The notes under the pieces are model-generated. The model searched no databases and was not told where the DNA came from. It saw only the letters and a program-made list of their open reading frames with translations. Of a DNA stretch of 34,870 nt, positions 6,353 through 15,386 are shown piece after piece. The stretch lies in contig JAJCXW010000138.1 in the NCBI GenBank assembly GCA_029263235.1, positions 1 to 34,870 on the forward strand, written 5' to 3'. Position 1 is the first letter of the stretch, and each line of letters opens with the position of its first letter. The translations under genes were made by a program, and so were the position numbers. The DNA comes from Acidimicrobiales bacterium. Its GTDB lineage: Bacteria; Actinomycetota; Acidimicrobiia; Acidimicrobiales; Aldehydirespiratoraceae.

Positions 6353-7663
6353 TCACCTCGCGGCGGCGAAGCCCTTCTCGAGATCGGCGATGATGTCGTC
6401 GATGCTCTCGATGCCAACGGAGAGTCGAACCAGTCCGGGATAGACACCGGCCGCGGCCTGCTCCTCCTCGGAGAGTTGGCTGTGGGTGGTCGATGCCGGC
6501 TGAATGGCGAGGCTGCGAACATCGCCGATGTTGGCCACATGGCTGTGCAGCTCGAGGCCCTCGACGAACTTCTTGCCGGCTTCCAGCCCGCCCTTGATGT
6601 TGAAAGCCGGAATGGCTCCGTACCCCGTGCCGCCGGTGAGAGCGGTGGCGCGGTCGTGCCATTCACTGCTGGAGAGCCCTGCGTATTGCACCGACTCGAC
6701 CTGGTCGTGGCCGTCGAGGTACTCGGCAACTGCGAGGGCATTGGTGCAGTGGCGTTCCATCCGGAGGCTGAGTGTCTCCAGGCCCTGAAGGAACATGAAG
6801 GAGTTGAACGGCGTGGTGCAGGCCCCCAGGTCGCGCAGCATCTGAACCCGGGCCTTGATGATGTAGGCGCCGTGGCCGAGAGCGGGCCAGTAGGCCAGGC
6901 CGTGGTAGCTGGGATCGGGATCGGTCATGTTGGCGAACTTGTCGTTCTGTCCCCAGTCGAAGGAGCCACCGTCGACGATCAGACCGCCGATGGAAGTGCC
7001 GTGGCCCCCTATGTACTTGGTGGCGGAGTGCACCACGATGTCGGCGCCGTGTTCGAGAGGACGGACCAGCCACGGAGTGGCCGCGGTGTTGTCGACCATG
7101 AGAGGCACGCCGTTGGAGTGGGCCACCCCGCTGACACCCGAAATGTCGAGCCAGTTGTTCTTCGGATTGGGGTTGACCTCCCCGTAGAAGAGCTTGGTGT
7201 TGGGTTTGACTGCGGCCTGCCATTCATCGAGATCGTCGGGATCCTCGACGAAGCTGACAGTGATGCCGAACTTGGGGAGCGTGTAGTGGAAGAGGTTGAA
7301 CGTGCCGCCGTAGAGCGAGGCGCCAGCCACCAAATGGTCGCCTGACTCGAGGATGGTGAGGATCGCGAGGGTCTCCGCGGCCTGGCCCGACGCCACGGCG
7401 AGTGCACCGGGGATGCCGACTGCGGTCTCCGTGGCACCTTCCAGTGCGGCGATCCGAGCCTCGAACACGCCCTGGGTGGGGTTCATGATGCGGCTGTAGA
7501 TGTTGCCCATCTCCGCCAAGGCGAAGAGATTGGCAGCGTGGTCGGTGCTGTCGAAGGTGTAGGAAGTCGTCTGATAGATCGGGACCGTCCTGGAGTTGGT
7601 GGCCGGGTCAGGCTCCTGACCTGCGTGAATCTGTTTGGTGTCGAAGCCCCAGTTGGTGCTCAT
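6353..7663 (-). CDS. metY: O-acetylhomoserine (thiol)-lyase / sulfhydrylase
   Basis: This 436-residue PLP enzyme of the Cys/Met metabolism family makes homocysteine directly from O-acetylhomoserine and sulfide. The PLP lysine is Lys216 in [18 protein letters not shown]. The GHGTSIGG continuation, the long insert LEHGAD...GGSFDWGQ and the length of about 430 are typical of MetY rather than cystathionine gamma-synthase (about 380-400, GHSD/GHAD). Other family marks are YSRIMNPTQ, ASGQAAE and DNTAATPWL. AGGAG precedes the ATG. The gene is divergent from the SsnA-like gene. The intergenic region holds a large inverted repeat (7702-7738) that could be its operator. I see no riboswitch fold in the leader, though I could not compute one. 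Confidence 0.93.
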   Translation of the reverse strand: MSTNWGFDTKQIHAGQEPDPATNSRTVPIYQTTSYTFDSTDHAANLFALAEMGNIYSRIMNPTQGVFEARIAALEGATETAVGIPGALAVASGQAAETLAILTILESGDHLVAGASLYGGTFNLFHYTLPKFGITVSFVEDPDDLDEWQAAVKPNTKLFYGEVNPNPKNNWLDISGVSGVAHSNGVPLMVDNTAATPWLVRPLEHGADIVVHSATKYIGGHGTSIGGLIVDGGSFDWGQNDKFANMTDPDPSYHGLAYWPALGHGAYIIKARVQMLRDLGACTTPFNSFMFLQGLETLSLRMERHCTNALAVAEYLDGHDQVESVQYAGLSSSEWHDRATALTGGTGYGAIPAFNIKGGLEAGKKFVEGLELHSHVANIGDVRSLAIQPASTTHSQLSEEEQAAAGVYPGLVRLSVGIESIDDIIADLEKGFAAAR

Positions 7664-7701
7664 CGTTTCTCCTGCCGGATCGTGGGTCGGCGCTGAATCT
7701 A

Positions 7702-7738
7702 CGTCGTAATCATGACCGATGCAATCAAGATTATGACG
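7702..7738. promoter_or_regulatory. Large inverted repeat between metY and the SsnA-like gene
   Basis: The arms CGTCGTAATCATGA (7702-7715) and TCAAGATTATGACG (7725-7738) pair at 12 of 14 positions around a 9-nt spacer. The element lies about 40-75 nt upstream of metY. On the minus strand TTGCAT and TAGATT, 17 nt apart, form a weak promoter candidate that it would overlap. It looks like a dimeric regulator site, possibly shared by the divergent genes. The cognate regulator is unknown. Confidence 0.45.
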
Positions 7739-7870
7739 GTGGTGAGCGGACCAGAATCGCCGTCGACGCGGGCGGGCCGGGTGACGGCGCCAGCAAGCCC
7801 CGGAATGTATGGTGCGTCAGGCCGTGCCACTGATCTCAGTGCGCAGATTCGCAACTCGTGGAGTCCATAG

Positions 7871-8893
7871 ATGACCGCAACAACTCCTGGTCTGGTGTGT
7901 TCTCACCATCACCTCTATTCGGCGTTGGCTCGAGGGATGCCGGCACCGCCGAAGAACCCCACCAACTTCATGGAGATCCTCGAGCAGGTGTGGTGGCGTC
8001 TCGATACGGCGCTCGACCTGGAGATGCTGCGTTGGTCGGCGATGCTCGGAGCAGTAGAGGCGCTCGAGAACGGCACCACAGCCATTGTCGATCACCATGA
8101 GAGCCCCAACGCGATCGAGGGCAGCCTCGACGTGATCGCCGACGCGTGTGCGGAAGTGGGGGTGCGGATCAACACCACCTACGGCATCACCGACCGTCAC
8201 GGCATCGAGGGCGCCAAGCGGGGCCTGGCCGAGAACGAGAGGTTCATCAAGGCTGGTGGTCAGGGCTACGTCGGGGTGCACGCATCTTTCACCTGCGGCG
8301 ACGAATCGCTCGAGGCCGCGGCAGGGCTAGCCGACGACCTTGGAGTTGGAGTCCACATCCACGTCGCCGAGGGTGTCGATGATGTCGATGCCACCGAGCG
8401 TCTCAAGGGACTCACCAACGACAAGTGGCTGCTGATCCACGGCGTTCACTTGCCCGACGACCATGATCTGCAGGGCACGATCGTGCACAACCCTCGATCC
8501 AACCTCAACAATGCGGTCGGCTACGCCAACCCGGCACGATTCTCCAACCCGGTGGCGCTCGGCACCGACGGCATCGGCGCCAACATGATCGAAGCGTTCC
8601 GCCTCGCCTATGTCATGCAGCGTTCTGTCGACGTCAGCAGCAGCCCCGACGATGCGTGGTCTTGGCTCTCCGCCGGCTGGGACCTCATGCCCGAGGCGAG
8701 AAGCGACACCGTCACCTGGTCCTACGACCCGATGGATCCATGGCATCTGGCTTTCACGCCGGGTGTGATGCCGGTCTCAGTAGAGATCGATGGCCAGACG
8801 GTGTTCGAGCACGGAAAGACGACCCGTGTCGACGCCGATGAAGTGCGAGCCAAGGCGAGTGAACAGGCGAGTCGCCTTCACGCCCTCCTCTGA
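7871..8893 (+). CDS. SsnA-like metal-dependent amidohydrolase (catalytic domain only)
   Basis: This 340-residue amidohydrolase is closest in motifs to SsnA of E. coli, named a selenium-metabolism protein and part of the ygfK-ssnA purine-type cluster. It has PGLVCSHHHLY (metal-binding His12, His14), GVHASFTC (His137), VHIHVAEG (His162, His164), LLIHGVH (His190), HNPRSNLNNAVGY and LGTDGIGAN (Asp233). Thus all usual metal ligands are present. It starts exactly at the barrel: a TAG stop lies immediately before the ATG, so the N-terminal beta-sandwich of about 60 residues or more is absent. The C-terminus is also shorter than the 442-residue E. coli protein, although VEIDGQTVFEHGK recalls the family's end. 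The predicted reaction is hydrolytic ring opening or deamination of a purine-like heterocycle (inference). The YgfK-like gene follows after 51 nt. Confidence 0.82.
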   Translation: MTATTPGLVCSHHHLYSALARGMPAPPKNPTNFMEILEQVWWRLDTALDLEMLRWSAMLGAVEALENGTTAIVDHHESPNAIEGSLDVIADACAEVGVRINTTYGITDRHGIEGAKRGLAENERFIKAGGQGYVGVHASFTCGDESLEAAAGLADDLGVGVHIHVAEGVDDVDATERLKGLTNDKWLLIHGVHLPDDHDLQGTIVHNPRSNLNNAVGYANPARFSNPVALGTDGIGANMIEAFRLAYVMQRSVDVSSSPDDAWSWLSAGWDLMPEARSDTVTWSYDPMDPWHLAFTPGVMPVSVEIDGQTVFEHGKTTRVDADEVRAKASEQASRLHALL

Positions 8894-8944
8894 GGGTGGG
8901 AGACGCCGCGCCACACAATTCAAAGGTACGAGGAGAGCACCGAA

Positions 8945-11900
8945 ATGTCCGACCGATTTCATCCGATCTCGATGGAACAACTCACCAACTGGGTCTTCGA
9001 TGAACTAGACGCCAAGGAGGCACTCTTCGGCGTGCCGGAGTCGGCGTTCTTCGTGCCGAACGGTGAGCACCGCTATCGCACCGAGATGTATGGCGTAGAT
9101 CTCGACACGCCCTTCGGAGTGGCAGCGGGTCCCCAGACCCAGATGGCGCAGAACATCATCGTTTCGTGGCTGGTCGGTGCGCGATTCATCGAACTCAAGA
9201 CCATTCAGACCCTCGACGAACTCGACGTGGCGAAGCCCTGCATCGATGTCCAGGACGAGGGCTACAACGTCGAATGGTCCCAGGAACTGAAGGTCTACGA
9301 ATCGTTCGATGAGTACCTGCGGGCGTGGGTCCTCATCCATGCGCTGCACCACAAGTTCGGGTGGCACGGTGTCCAGCCGGGCCTGATCTTCAACATGAGC
9401 GTCGGCTACAACCTTGAAGGCATGTTGAAGCCCAATGTTCAGTGGTTCTTCAACGCCATGGACGACGCATCGGAGTATCTCCCGGCCTACATCGACATCG
9501 TGGCCGAGCGTTACCCCGAGGTGCGCGAGATCGAGATTCCTTCGAAGATCTCCGACACCATCACCCTTTCCACGATGCACGGTTGTCCTCCCGACGAGAT
9601 CGAGAAGATTTCCCTCTATCTGATCGAGGAGCGCGGACTCCACACCTCGGTCAAGTGCAACCCGACCCTGCTCGGCGCCGATCGTGTCCGGGCGATCCTC
9701 AACGACGACCTGAACTTCAGCGACGTACCTGTGCCCGACGAAGCGTTCGGGCACGACCTCATGTACGTCGACGCGGTGCCCATGTTGCACAACCTCCGCC
9801 GTGTCTCGGCCGATCGAGGCCTCACCTTTGGGGTGAAGCTCAGCAACACCCTCGAAGTCGAAAACTGGCGTGGCGTGTTCGAAGGCGACGACATGATGTA
9901 CCTGTCGGGGCGGGCCCTCCACGCCTTGACGGCCAACCTCGCATCGAAGCTCTCCGAGGAATACCGCGGTGATCTCCTGATGTCGTTCGCCGGTGGCGCC
10001 GACTGTTTCAATGTCGCCGATCTCATTCGTTCCGGCATGAAGACCATCACCGTCTGCTCCGATCTGCTCAAGACCGGGGGATACCTGCGAATGCTGCAAT
10101 ACACGGAGAACCTCGGCGCTGAAATGGACGCCCTCGGAGCCGTCGACACCGCCGACTTCATCGCGAAGTCGGCGATTGCTCAGCCCAACTTCCACGAGTT
10201 CCCGATGTCGCTTCGCCTTGCTGCGATCGGCGACACCGGCCTTGAGCTGCCCAGACAGCTCTGCGATTCGCTGCACCAGACGTTGTCCGAAGCCAGTGAC
10301 GATCGCCCCGTGCTTGCGGTCGTGGCCGAATGGGCCGCCGCCAACGGTTTCGATGACGAACGCTCTGAGGTCATTGTTCAGCTCGTCCGCAAGACCTTGG
10401 CACGCCTCAATCTCCGGCAGAGCGCCGACGATGTTCGTTCGGACTGGCGCTACCAGAAGCACTCATTCCGGATGGATCGCTCCAAGACCGAGCGGGAGCT
10501 TCACTACTTCGATTGCATCGAGGCTCCCTGTCTCGATGAGTGCCCCGTCGACCAGAACGTCCCCGGATACATGGGCGCGGTCCGCGAAGGCGACTTCGCC
10601 GAAGCGGTGAAGATCACACGACAGGACAATCCGGTCCCGGCCATTCTCGGACGGGTGTGTGACCACCTCTGTGAGAACACCTGTATTCGTTCCCACCTCG
10701 ACCAGCCTCTGGCCATCCGCCACATGAAACGCTTCATCATGAGCCACGAAGCTCAGCCGGTCGTGCTCGGCCGCAAGCCGGCCGAGACGGGCAAGGTCGC
10801 CATTATCGGCGCCGGACCGGCGGGCATAGCGGCAGCACAAGAGCTCGGCTACGCCGGGTTCGGCGTGACCATATTCGAGGCCCACCCCTATTCCGGGGGG
10901 ATGGTGGGCGGTGCCATTCCTTCGTACCGACTGCCTCGCAGCGACATCGACAAGGACATGGCCATTCTCGATGAACTCGGCGTGGAGGTCCGCTACAGCC
11001 AGAAGGCCGGAGTCGACTTCACGATCGACGATCTACGCAGCGATGGCTACGTCGCCGTGATGGTTGCGGTGGGTGCCCAGCTGGCCAAGAAGTTGGGCTT
11101 GCCCGGCGACGACGCCGAGGGAGTAATCGACGGCATCACCTTCTTGCGGTCTGTCCGTGAGGAAGACCCGATGCCGATCGGGCCGAAGGTCGGCGTCATT
11201 GGCGCTGGCGACACCGCCATGGACTGCATCCGCTCTGCCCGCCGCGTGGGCGCCGGTGAGGTCAACCTCATCTACAGGCGAACCATCGATCAGATGCCTG
11301 CTGACCCCGAAGAGATCCAGGCCAGCGTTGAGGAGGGCATCAATATCGTCGAGTTGGCAACGCCCGCAGGAGTGAAGGTCAACGATGGGAAGCTGGCAGG
11401 CATCGTCTGCACTCGCACCGAGTATCGAGGCCAACGCGACGCTTCGGGACGCAATATTCCGTTCGCCGTACCCGACTCGGAGTTCGAGATCGAGCTCGAC
11501 ACCTTGATACTCGCCATCAGCCAGCACTCGGTCCTCGATTTCTTCGCCGACGATCCTCCGGAGCTGAACGACTGGGGCTACATCAACGTCGACCCCCACA
11601 CCTACGAGTCGTCGATCCCGGGCCTCTACGCCGGCGGCGATGTCGCCGCCGACGGGCCCTCTTCGATCGTGCAGGCAGCTGCCGACGGCAAAGCGGTGGC
11701 GGCGGCGATCATTGCCAAGCACACCTCGCCCGAGCCGACCGTCGCCGAGGATGAACCCAGGTCGATCGATCTCCAAGGGCTGGTGGTCCGCAGGGCCCGT
11801 CGTGAGTATCGAGTACCGATTCAGTTCAGCCCGCTCGACCAGCGAGATGGGTTCGCGGAGACCGTGATCAACTTCACAGCCGAAGAGGCGATGGCCGAAG

Positions 11901-12514
11901 CGAGTCGCTGTCTCGACTGTCACGACATCTGCAGCCTCTGTGTTGGTGTGTGCCCCAACATGGCCTTGATGACATATGAGATGAGTCCTTCATCGGCGAA
12001 GCTTCCAACGCTGCGGTTCAGCGCCGGGAGCCTGGCAGCAGACGGCGACGCTGAGTTCAAGGTCAGCCAGGGACTTCAGATAGCGGTGCTCACCGACTTC
12101 TGCAACGAATGCGGAAACTGCGAAACCGTGTGCCCCACCTCGGGCACGCCCTACCGCGACAAGCCCCGTCTCTACCTCAACCGAGCCGACTTCGAGAGCC
12201 AGGCCGACAACGCCTTCATGTTTCTGGGCGACTCTGCTGTTGAGTGTCGCGTAGGTGGAGAGACCCATCGGGTGGATGTCAACGGCCAACTCGAATACAG
12301 CTCCCCGACCTTCACCGCCACCCTCGACCGCGACACGTTGGAACTGCTCGACGCCTCGCCCAACGGGGGAGCGGCCGAGGGAGACGAGTTCTCTCTGGAG
12401 CCGCTGGCCGTCATGTTGACGGTGTCCGAAGGCGTTGTCGGTTCGCTGCCCCACATGCCGGTGTATGGCGATGCCGGCACCTTCGTCGAGCACCCGGGCT
12501 ACGCCGAAGACTGA
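8945..12514 (+). CDS. YgfK-like multidomain flavin/iron-sulfur reductase (1189 aa)
   Basis: Three modules are fused. Residues 1-500 form a dihydroorotate/dihydropyrimidine-dehydrogenase-like barrel with AAGPQTQMAQN (60-70) and TMHGCPPDEI (210-219). Residues 515-925 are GltD-like. They have an N-terminal cysteine set (C524, C529, C533, C572, C576, C580), an FAD-binding VAIIGAGPAGIAAAQELG (618-635), an NAD(P)H-binding GVIGAGDTAMDC (750-761) and a late GLYAGGDVAADGPSS. Residues 985-1065 hold ferredoxin-type clusters (C989, C992, C996, C999, C1003; C1053, C1056, C1059, C1063). The order matches E. coli YgfK (about 1032 aa), once called a putative selenate reductase subunit and now linked with purine breakdown. 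NAD(P)H electrons would pass via FAD and Fe-S clusters to the barrel. GAGGAG precedes the ATG. The roughly 120-residue tail after the last cluster is unassigned. Confidence 0.88.
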   Translation: MSDRFHPISMEQLTNWVFDELDAKEALFGVPESAFFVPNGEHRYRTEMYGVDLDTPFGVAAGPQTQMAQNIIVSWLVGARFIELKTIQTLDELDVAKPCIDVQDEGYNVEWSQELKVYESFDEYLRAWVLIHALHHKFGWHGVQPGLIFNMSVGYNLEGMLKPNVQWFFNAMDDASEYLPAYIDIVAERYPEVREIEIPSKISDTITLSTMHGCPPDEIEKISLYLIEERGLHTSVKCNPTLLGADRVRAILNDDLNFSDVPVPDEAFGHDLMYVDAVPMLHNLRRVSADRGLTFGVKLSNTLEVENWRGVFEGDDMMYLSGRALHALTANLASKLSEEYRGDLLMSFAGGADCFNVADLIRSGMKTITVCSDLLKTGGYLRMLQYTENLGAEMDALGAVDTADFIAKSAIAQPNFHEFPMSLRLAAIGDTGLELPRQLCDSLHQTLSEASDDRPVLAVVAEWAAANGFDDERSEVIVQLVRKTLARLNLRQSADDVRSDWRYQKHSFRMDRSKTERELHYFDCIEAPCLDECPVDQNVPGYMGAVREGDFAEAVKITRQDNPVPAILGRVCDHLCENTCIRSHLDQPLAIRHMKRFIMSHEAQPVVLGRKPAETGKVAIIGAGPAGIAAAQELGYAGFGVTIFEAHPYSGGMVGGAIPSYRLPRSDIDKDMAILDELGVEVRYSQKAGVDFTIDDLRSDGYVAVMVAVGAQLAKKLGLPGDDAEGVIDGITFLRSVREEDPMPIGPKVGVIGAGDTAMDCIRSARRVGAGEVNLIYRRTIDQMPADPEEIQASVEEGINIVELATPAGVKVNDGKLAGIVCTRTEYRGQRDASGRNIPFAVPDSEFEIELDTLILAISQHSVLDFFADDPPELNDWGYINVDPHTYESSIPGLYAGGDVAADGPSSIVQAAADGKAVAAAIIAKHTSPEPTVAEDEPRSIDLQGLVVRRARREYRVPIQFSPLDQRDGFAETVINFTAEEAMAEASRCLDCHDICSLCVGVCPNMALMTYEMSPSSAKLPTLRFSAGSLAADGDAEFKVSQGLQIAVLTDFCNECGNCETVCPTSGTPYRDKPRLYLNRADFESQADNAFMFLGDSAVECRVGGETHRVDVNGQLEYSSPTFTATLDRDTLELLDASPNGGAAEGDEFSLEPLAVMLTVSEGVVGSLPHMPVYGDAGTFVEHPGYAED

Positions 12515-12598
12515 ACACCAGGTATCGAATGGGTGGCCGCTCGAATCGCTCTGTTGCCCAGTGGGTAGGCGGAGCGGGATCGAGCCTACGCTAGTTCG

Positions 12599-13753
12599 AT
12601 GGAGCCGTTCTCGGTCGCGATGTGGGATTTCTCCTGGGCGACACGGCGTTCCGGAGATGAGGCCGAGTACCGGGACTGGGAACGGGTACTCGATGAGCTT
12701 GCCGAACGTGGATACGACTGTGTCCGGATCGAAGCCTTCCCGCACCTGATAGCCGCTGGCTCGGCAGGCTCACCGGAGACGACGTTTGTGATCGAGCCCC
12801 AACGAAAGCGCTTCATGTGGGGGAATCACACTCCGGTCGAAATTCAGCCGCGACATGACCTGGTGGGATTCGTATCCGCCTGTGCCGATCGAGGTATCGG
12901 CGTTGCCCTTTCGTCTTGGTTCGTACCTGATGCATCCGATCGACGGCGTGAGGTTGTGACACCCCACGACTACGTACGGGTGTGGGACGAGACCTTGAGA
13001 TGTCTCGCAGAAGCTGACCTGCTCGACTCCGTCGTGTGGGTCGACCTGTGCAACGAGTTCCCTCTCGATAGTTGGGCCCCCGGGGCTGCCCGGCAGATCT
13101 TCGGTCAAGCATTTCGCAGACCGGTCGGGGTTGCTCTTCGAGGTCTGCCTTGGCGCGAGGCATGGGCACAGCGAACCCAGCAGTACCTCACAGACGCGGT
13201 GGGCGAACTCAAGGAACGCTGGCCGGGGATGCGATTCTGCTTCTCGTACCATGGGTTGTCCGGTGGACAACTTCGCCGGCTGGACTCGTCGGCCTTCGAC
13301 GTGGCAGAGGTGCACTGCTGGCTGACCGATGGCGCCCTGTGGAACCTCCGGAGCCTTCAGCTGTTGCCTCTCCTGGAGGCGCCCATGGGCGCCAGACTGC
13401 ACGCGTGGAAGATGGCTGCGGTCTCGAGGCGCAAGATTGAGGGCTGGGTCGACTCGAACCTGGAACCGGTCATGCGTGAATGGGCAAATTGGGCGGCGGA
13501 TGAGTCGCTTCCGCTCATTACCACCGAGGGTTGGGGTCCGACCAACTACGGCGATCAGGCCACTATCGACGATGAGTGGAGGTGGATTCGCGATGTCTCG
13601 GAACTGGCTGTGGAGCGGGCCATCGCCCTCGGCTGGGTCGGGATCTGCACCAGCAATTTCTGCCAGCCCCACCACCGCGGAATGTGGGCTGAAGTCGGTT
13701 GGCACCGCGAATTGACCGACGAGATTCGCCAGGCCGGGCCTCGTCAGTCGTAG
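12599..13753 (+). CDS. Cellulase-like TIM-barrel glycoside hydrolase family protein
   Basis: This 384-residue protein has the features of a (beta/alpha)8 retaining glycosidase of the GH5-like/clan A type, in particular the cellulase-like group. It begins MWDFSWATRR and contains ERGYDCVRIEAFPH. The putative acid/base Glu153 lies in VWVDLCNEF (the NE motif at the end of strand 4). Glu310 in LPLITTEGWGP is a candidate nucleophile at strand 7. VHCWLTDGALW and GICTSNFCQPHHRGMW fit substrate-binding loops. No signal peptide is visible, so it is probably cytoplasmic. The substrate is unknown. It follows the YgfK-like gene by 84 nt on the same strand, without obvious functional connection. Confidence 0.72.
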   Translation: MEPFSVAMWDFSWATRRSGDEAEYRDWERVLDELAERGYDCVRIEAFPHLIAAGSAGSPETTFVIEPQRKRFMWGNHTPVEIQPRHDLVGFVSACADRGIGVALSSWFVPDASDRRREVVTPHDYVRVWDETLRCLAEADLLDSVVWVDLCNEFPLDSWAPGAARQIFGQAFRRPVGVALRGLPWREAWAQRTQQYLTDAVGELKERWPGMRFCFSYHGLSGGQLRRLDSSAFDVAEVHCWLTDGALWNLRSLQLLPLLEAPMGARLHAWKMAAVSRRKIEGWVDSNLEPVMREWANWAADESLPLITTEGWGPTNYGDQATIDDEWRWIRDVSELAVERAIALGWVGICTSNFCQPHHRGMWAEVGWHRELTDEIRQAGPRQS

Positions 13754-13780
13754 CCCCTTGATCGCCGTACTCGGCCCGCA

Positions 13781-14566
13781 TCACGCCCAGATGATCGAAG
13801 TCTCGACGGTCCCATCGTCCAGGAGCTCGACCAGGCGAGCGCCGGATCGGGTTGCCGTTGAGTTGTTGTCCTCCATGGGGTGGACGTGGCGGAGCTGAAG
13901 ACAGGTGGAGGGAGATAGCAGATACTTCACTCCTCGCCGCTCGATCTCGTCGGCGGTGTGGAGGTGGCCCGAAATCACCGCCGAGACGTTGGGGTGACGA
14001 TCGATGATCTCGAGAAGCTGCCAAGCGTTGAAGGTTCGGCAATCGCTGTCCGGGCAGGGTGACAGCGGCGGGTGATGAACTCCAATTAGGACCGAGAGGT
14101 CGCAATCGAGCGCCGCTTCGAACTGTTCCAGCGCGGCATCGGTGAAGCTGCCACCTTGGGTGCCGTGCGTGGACGAGTTGATCACGAGTACACGCCAGGC
14201 GCCGTGATCTCTGAAGCCAACAGTGGTGGCGGCACGGTCGCCGAACACCGACTTCATGAGTTCGACACCGTCGTGGTTCCCCGGTGTGGCGAAGATTGGC
14301 GCACCGAGCCTTTCGAAGAGGGCCAAGGCGTCGACGTAGGCGTCTGCTGCCGGAATATCGACGATGTCTCCCGTGTGCACGACGAGGTCGACGCCGCCAA
14401 GAGAGTCGACGAAATCTTTGGTGGCCTCGACAACGAGCGCTGCACTCTCATCGGTGGTGGTGCCGTTGAGGAAGTGGACGGCGTCGGCGAAGCACTTGGG
14501 TGGAAACTCGGGCACGGCGTTGGGACGAAGGTGGGTGTCGGTGATCTGCACGACTCGAATGGTCAT
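13781..14566 (-). CDS. Calcineurin-like metallophosphoesterase (CpdA-type)
   Basis: This 261-residue protein has the full set of two-metal phosphoesterase motifs: ITDTHL (Asp10, His12), HTGDIVD (Asp67), TPGNHDG (Asn97, His98), GVHHPP (His164) and ISGHLHT (His201, His203). Spacing and length match class III cyclic nucleotide phosphodiesterases (CpdA/Icc), which hydrolyse cyclic nucleotides or other phosphodiesters. No signal peptide is present, suggesting a cytoplasmic location. The gene follows the HD-domain hydrolase with a 7-nt gap, so the two are co-transcribed. Two predicted phosphohydrolase-type enzymes in one operon might act on related nucleotide substrates (inference). Confidence 0.87.
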   Translation of the reverse strand: MTIRVVQITDTHLRPNAVPEFPPKCFADAVHFLNGTTTDESAALVVEATKDFVDSLGGVDLVVHTGDIVDIPAADAYVDALALFERLGAPIFATPGNHDGVELMKSVFGDRAATTVGFRDHGAWRVLVINSSTHGTQGGSFTDAALEQFEAALDCDLSVLIGVHHPPLSPCPDSDCRTFNAWQLLEIIDRHPNVSAVISGHLHTADEIERRGVKYLLSPSTCLQLRHVHPMEDNNSTATRSGARLVELLDDGTVETSIIWA

Positions 14567-14573
14567 TACGACG

Positions 14574-15362
14574 TCACTGGAACTTTCGGGTGGGGGAGAC
14601 GGCTATCAGCAGCGGGAAACCGCAACGTCGGAGCAGGGCAAAGCGTCCGTGGGGGACCGCCCGGGCCTCCCTGCGGATGGCCTGAGGGATGACCCGGTTG
14701 GCGCCGTGGCGGGGATGGAGGTCGTGCATCGACTGGAGCTGCTCCTTGGCGAGCGCCCGCGAGCGCAATCCGGTGAGGTCGGCGAGCGCGCCGGTCTGCA
14801 CGTAGTAGCCCAACGGATCGGTGTCGGGACGCAGCCCCGGAGTGGCGTGTGCGACCACCGCGTTGGAGATGGCGGTTGCTCGGGCGGGTTCGTCAGCGTC
14901 GGTGCACGCTCTTCGTACGACCTCGGCCGATCGAATGGTGAAGTCCTCACCGACGACGCTGGTCATCAAACCTGAGTCGTGGAGCAGAGCGGCTGCGTAC
15001 AACAGCTCCGGATCGACCGCCACGCTGTCGAGCTCGCTGAAACAGGCGCCGAAGATCCAGGTTCGATATCCGTGTCCGAGTAGGGCCGGGGACTGCTCGG
15101 CGGCACACTCTTCGACCTGCCGAGCGAACTTCGAGTCTGGGGCAATTGGGTCAGGAACAGCGACGCCGGTGCTCCGATGGGGAGGGAGACGATCGGCGAT
15201 GTAACTGACCACGCTGCCGGCGATTGGTCGGAGCATCGCGAGACGCTCCGTACGGCTCAGGTCTCCACCGGTGCGGGTGGCCCAATCGATTGTGACATGT
15301 GGTTGGCTCACGGCGACAGCGTATTGCCCCACGTCCAGATCTTCCTGTTCCGGTCCGAACAC
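14574..15362 (-). CDS. HD-domain metal-dependent hydrolase
   Basis: This 262-residue protein carries the HD-superfamily ligand set: His97 in LLGHGYRTW, the HD pair at 128-129 in AALLHDSGL and His172 in VVAHATPG. The GHGYRTWIFG / LLYAAALLHDSG pattern resembles the cyanamide-hydratase-like and general HD phosphohydrolase branch. The C-terminal part after residue 195 is not recognised. The listed start is a GTG (15362) with no clear ribosome binding site. A GTG at 15311 is an alternative that would remove 17 residues without touching the domain. It is the upstream partner of the metallophosphoesterase. Confidence 0.72.
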   Translation of the reverse strand: MFGPEQEDLDVGQYAVAVSQPHVTIDWATRTGGDLSRTERLAMLRPIAGSVVSYIADRLPPHRSTGVAVPDPIAPDSKFARQVEECAAEQSPALLGHGYRTWIFGACFSELDSVAVDPELLYAAALLHDSGLMTSVVGEDFTIRSAEVVRRACTDADEPARATAISNAVVAHATPGLRPDTDPLGYYVQTGALADLTGLRSRALAKEQLQSMHDLHPRHGANRVIPQAIRREARAVPHGRFALLRRCGFPLLIAVSPTRKFQ

Positions 15363-15386
15363 GCACTGAGTCGCTGCCGGTAGCGG

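Noticed and set aside
6476-7345. A 289-codon open frame antisense to metY
   Set aside because: Shadow of the metY codons; no motif, and metY is intact.
7664-7870. SAM-type riboswitch in the metY leader
   Set aside because: I could not identify a conserved aptamer core by eye; the visible symmetry is better explained as a DNA operator. A covariance-model scan would decide.
9005-10462. A 485-codon open frame antisense to the YgfK-like gene
   Set aside because: It mirrors the codon bias of the strong plus-strand gene, has no recognisable domain and no ribosome binding site. Long antisense frames are common in GC-rich DNA.
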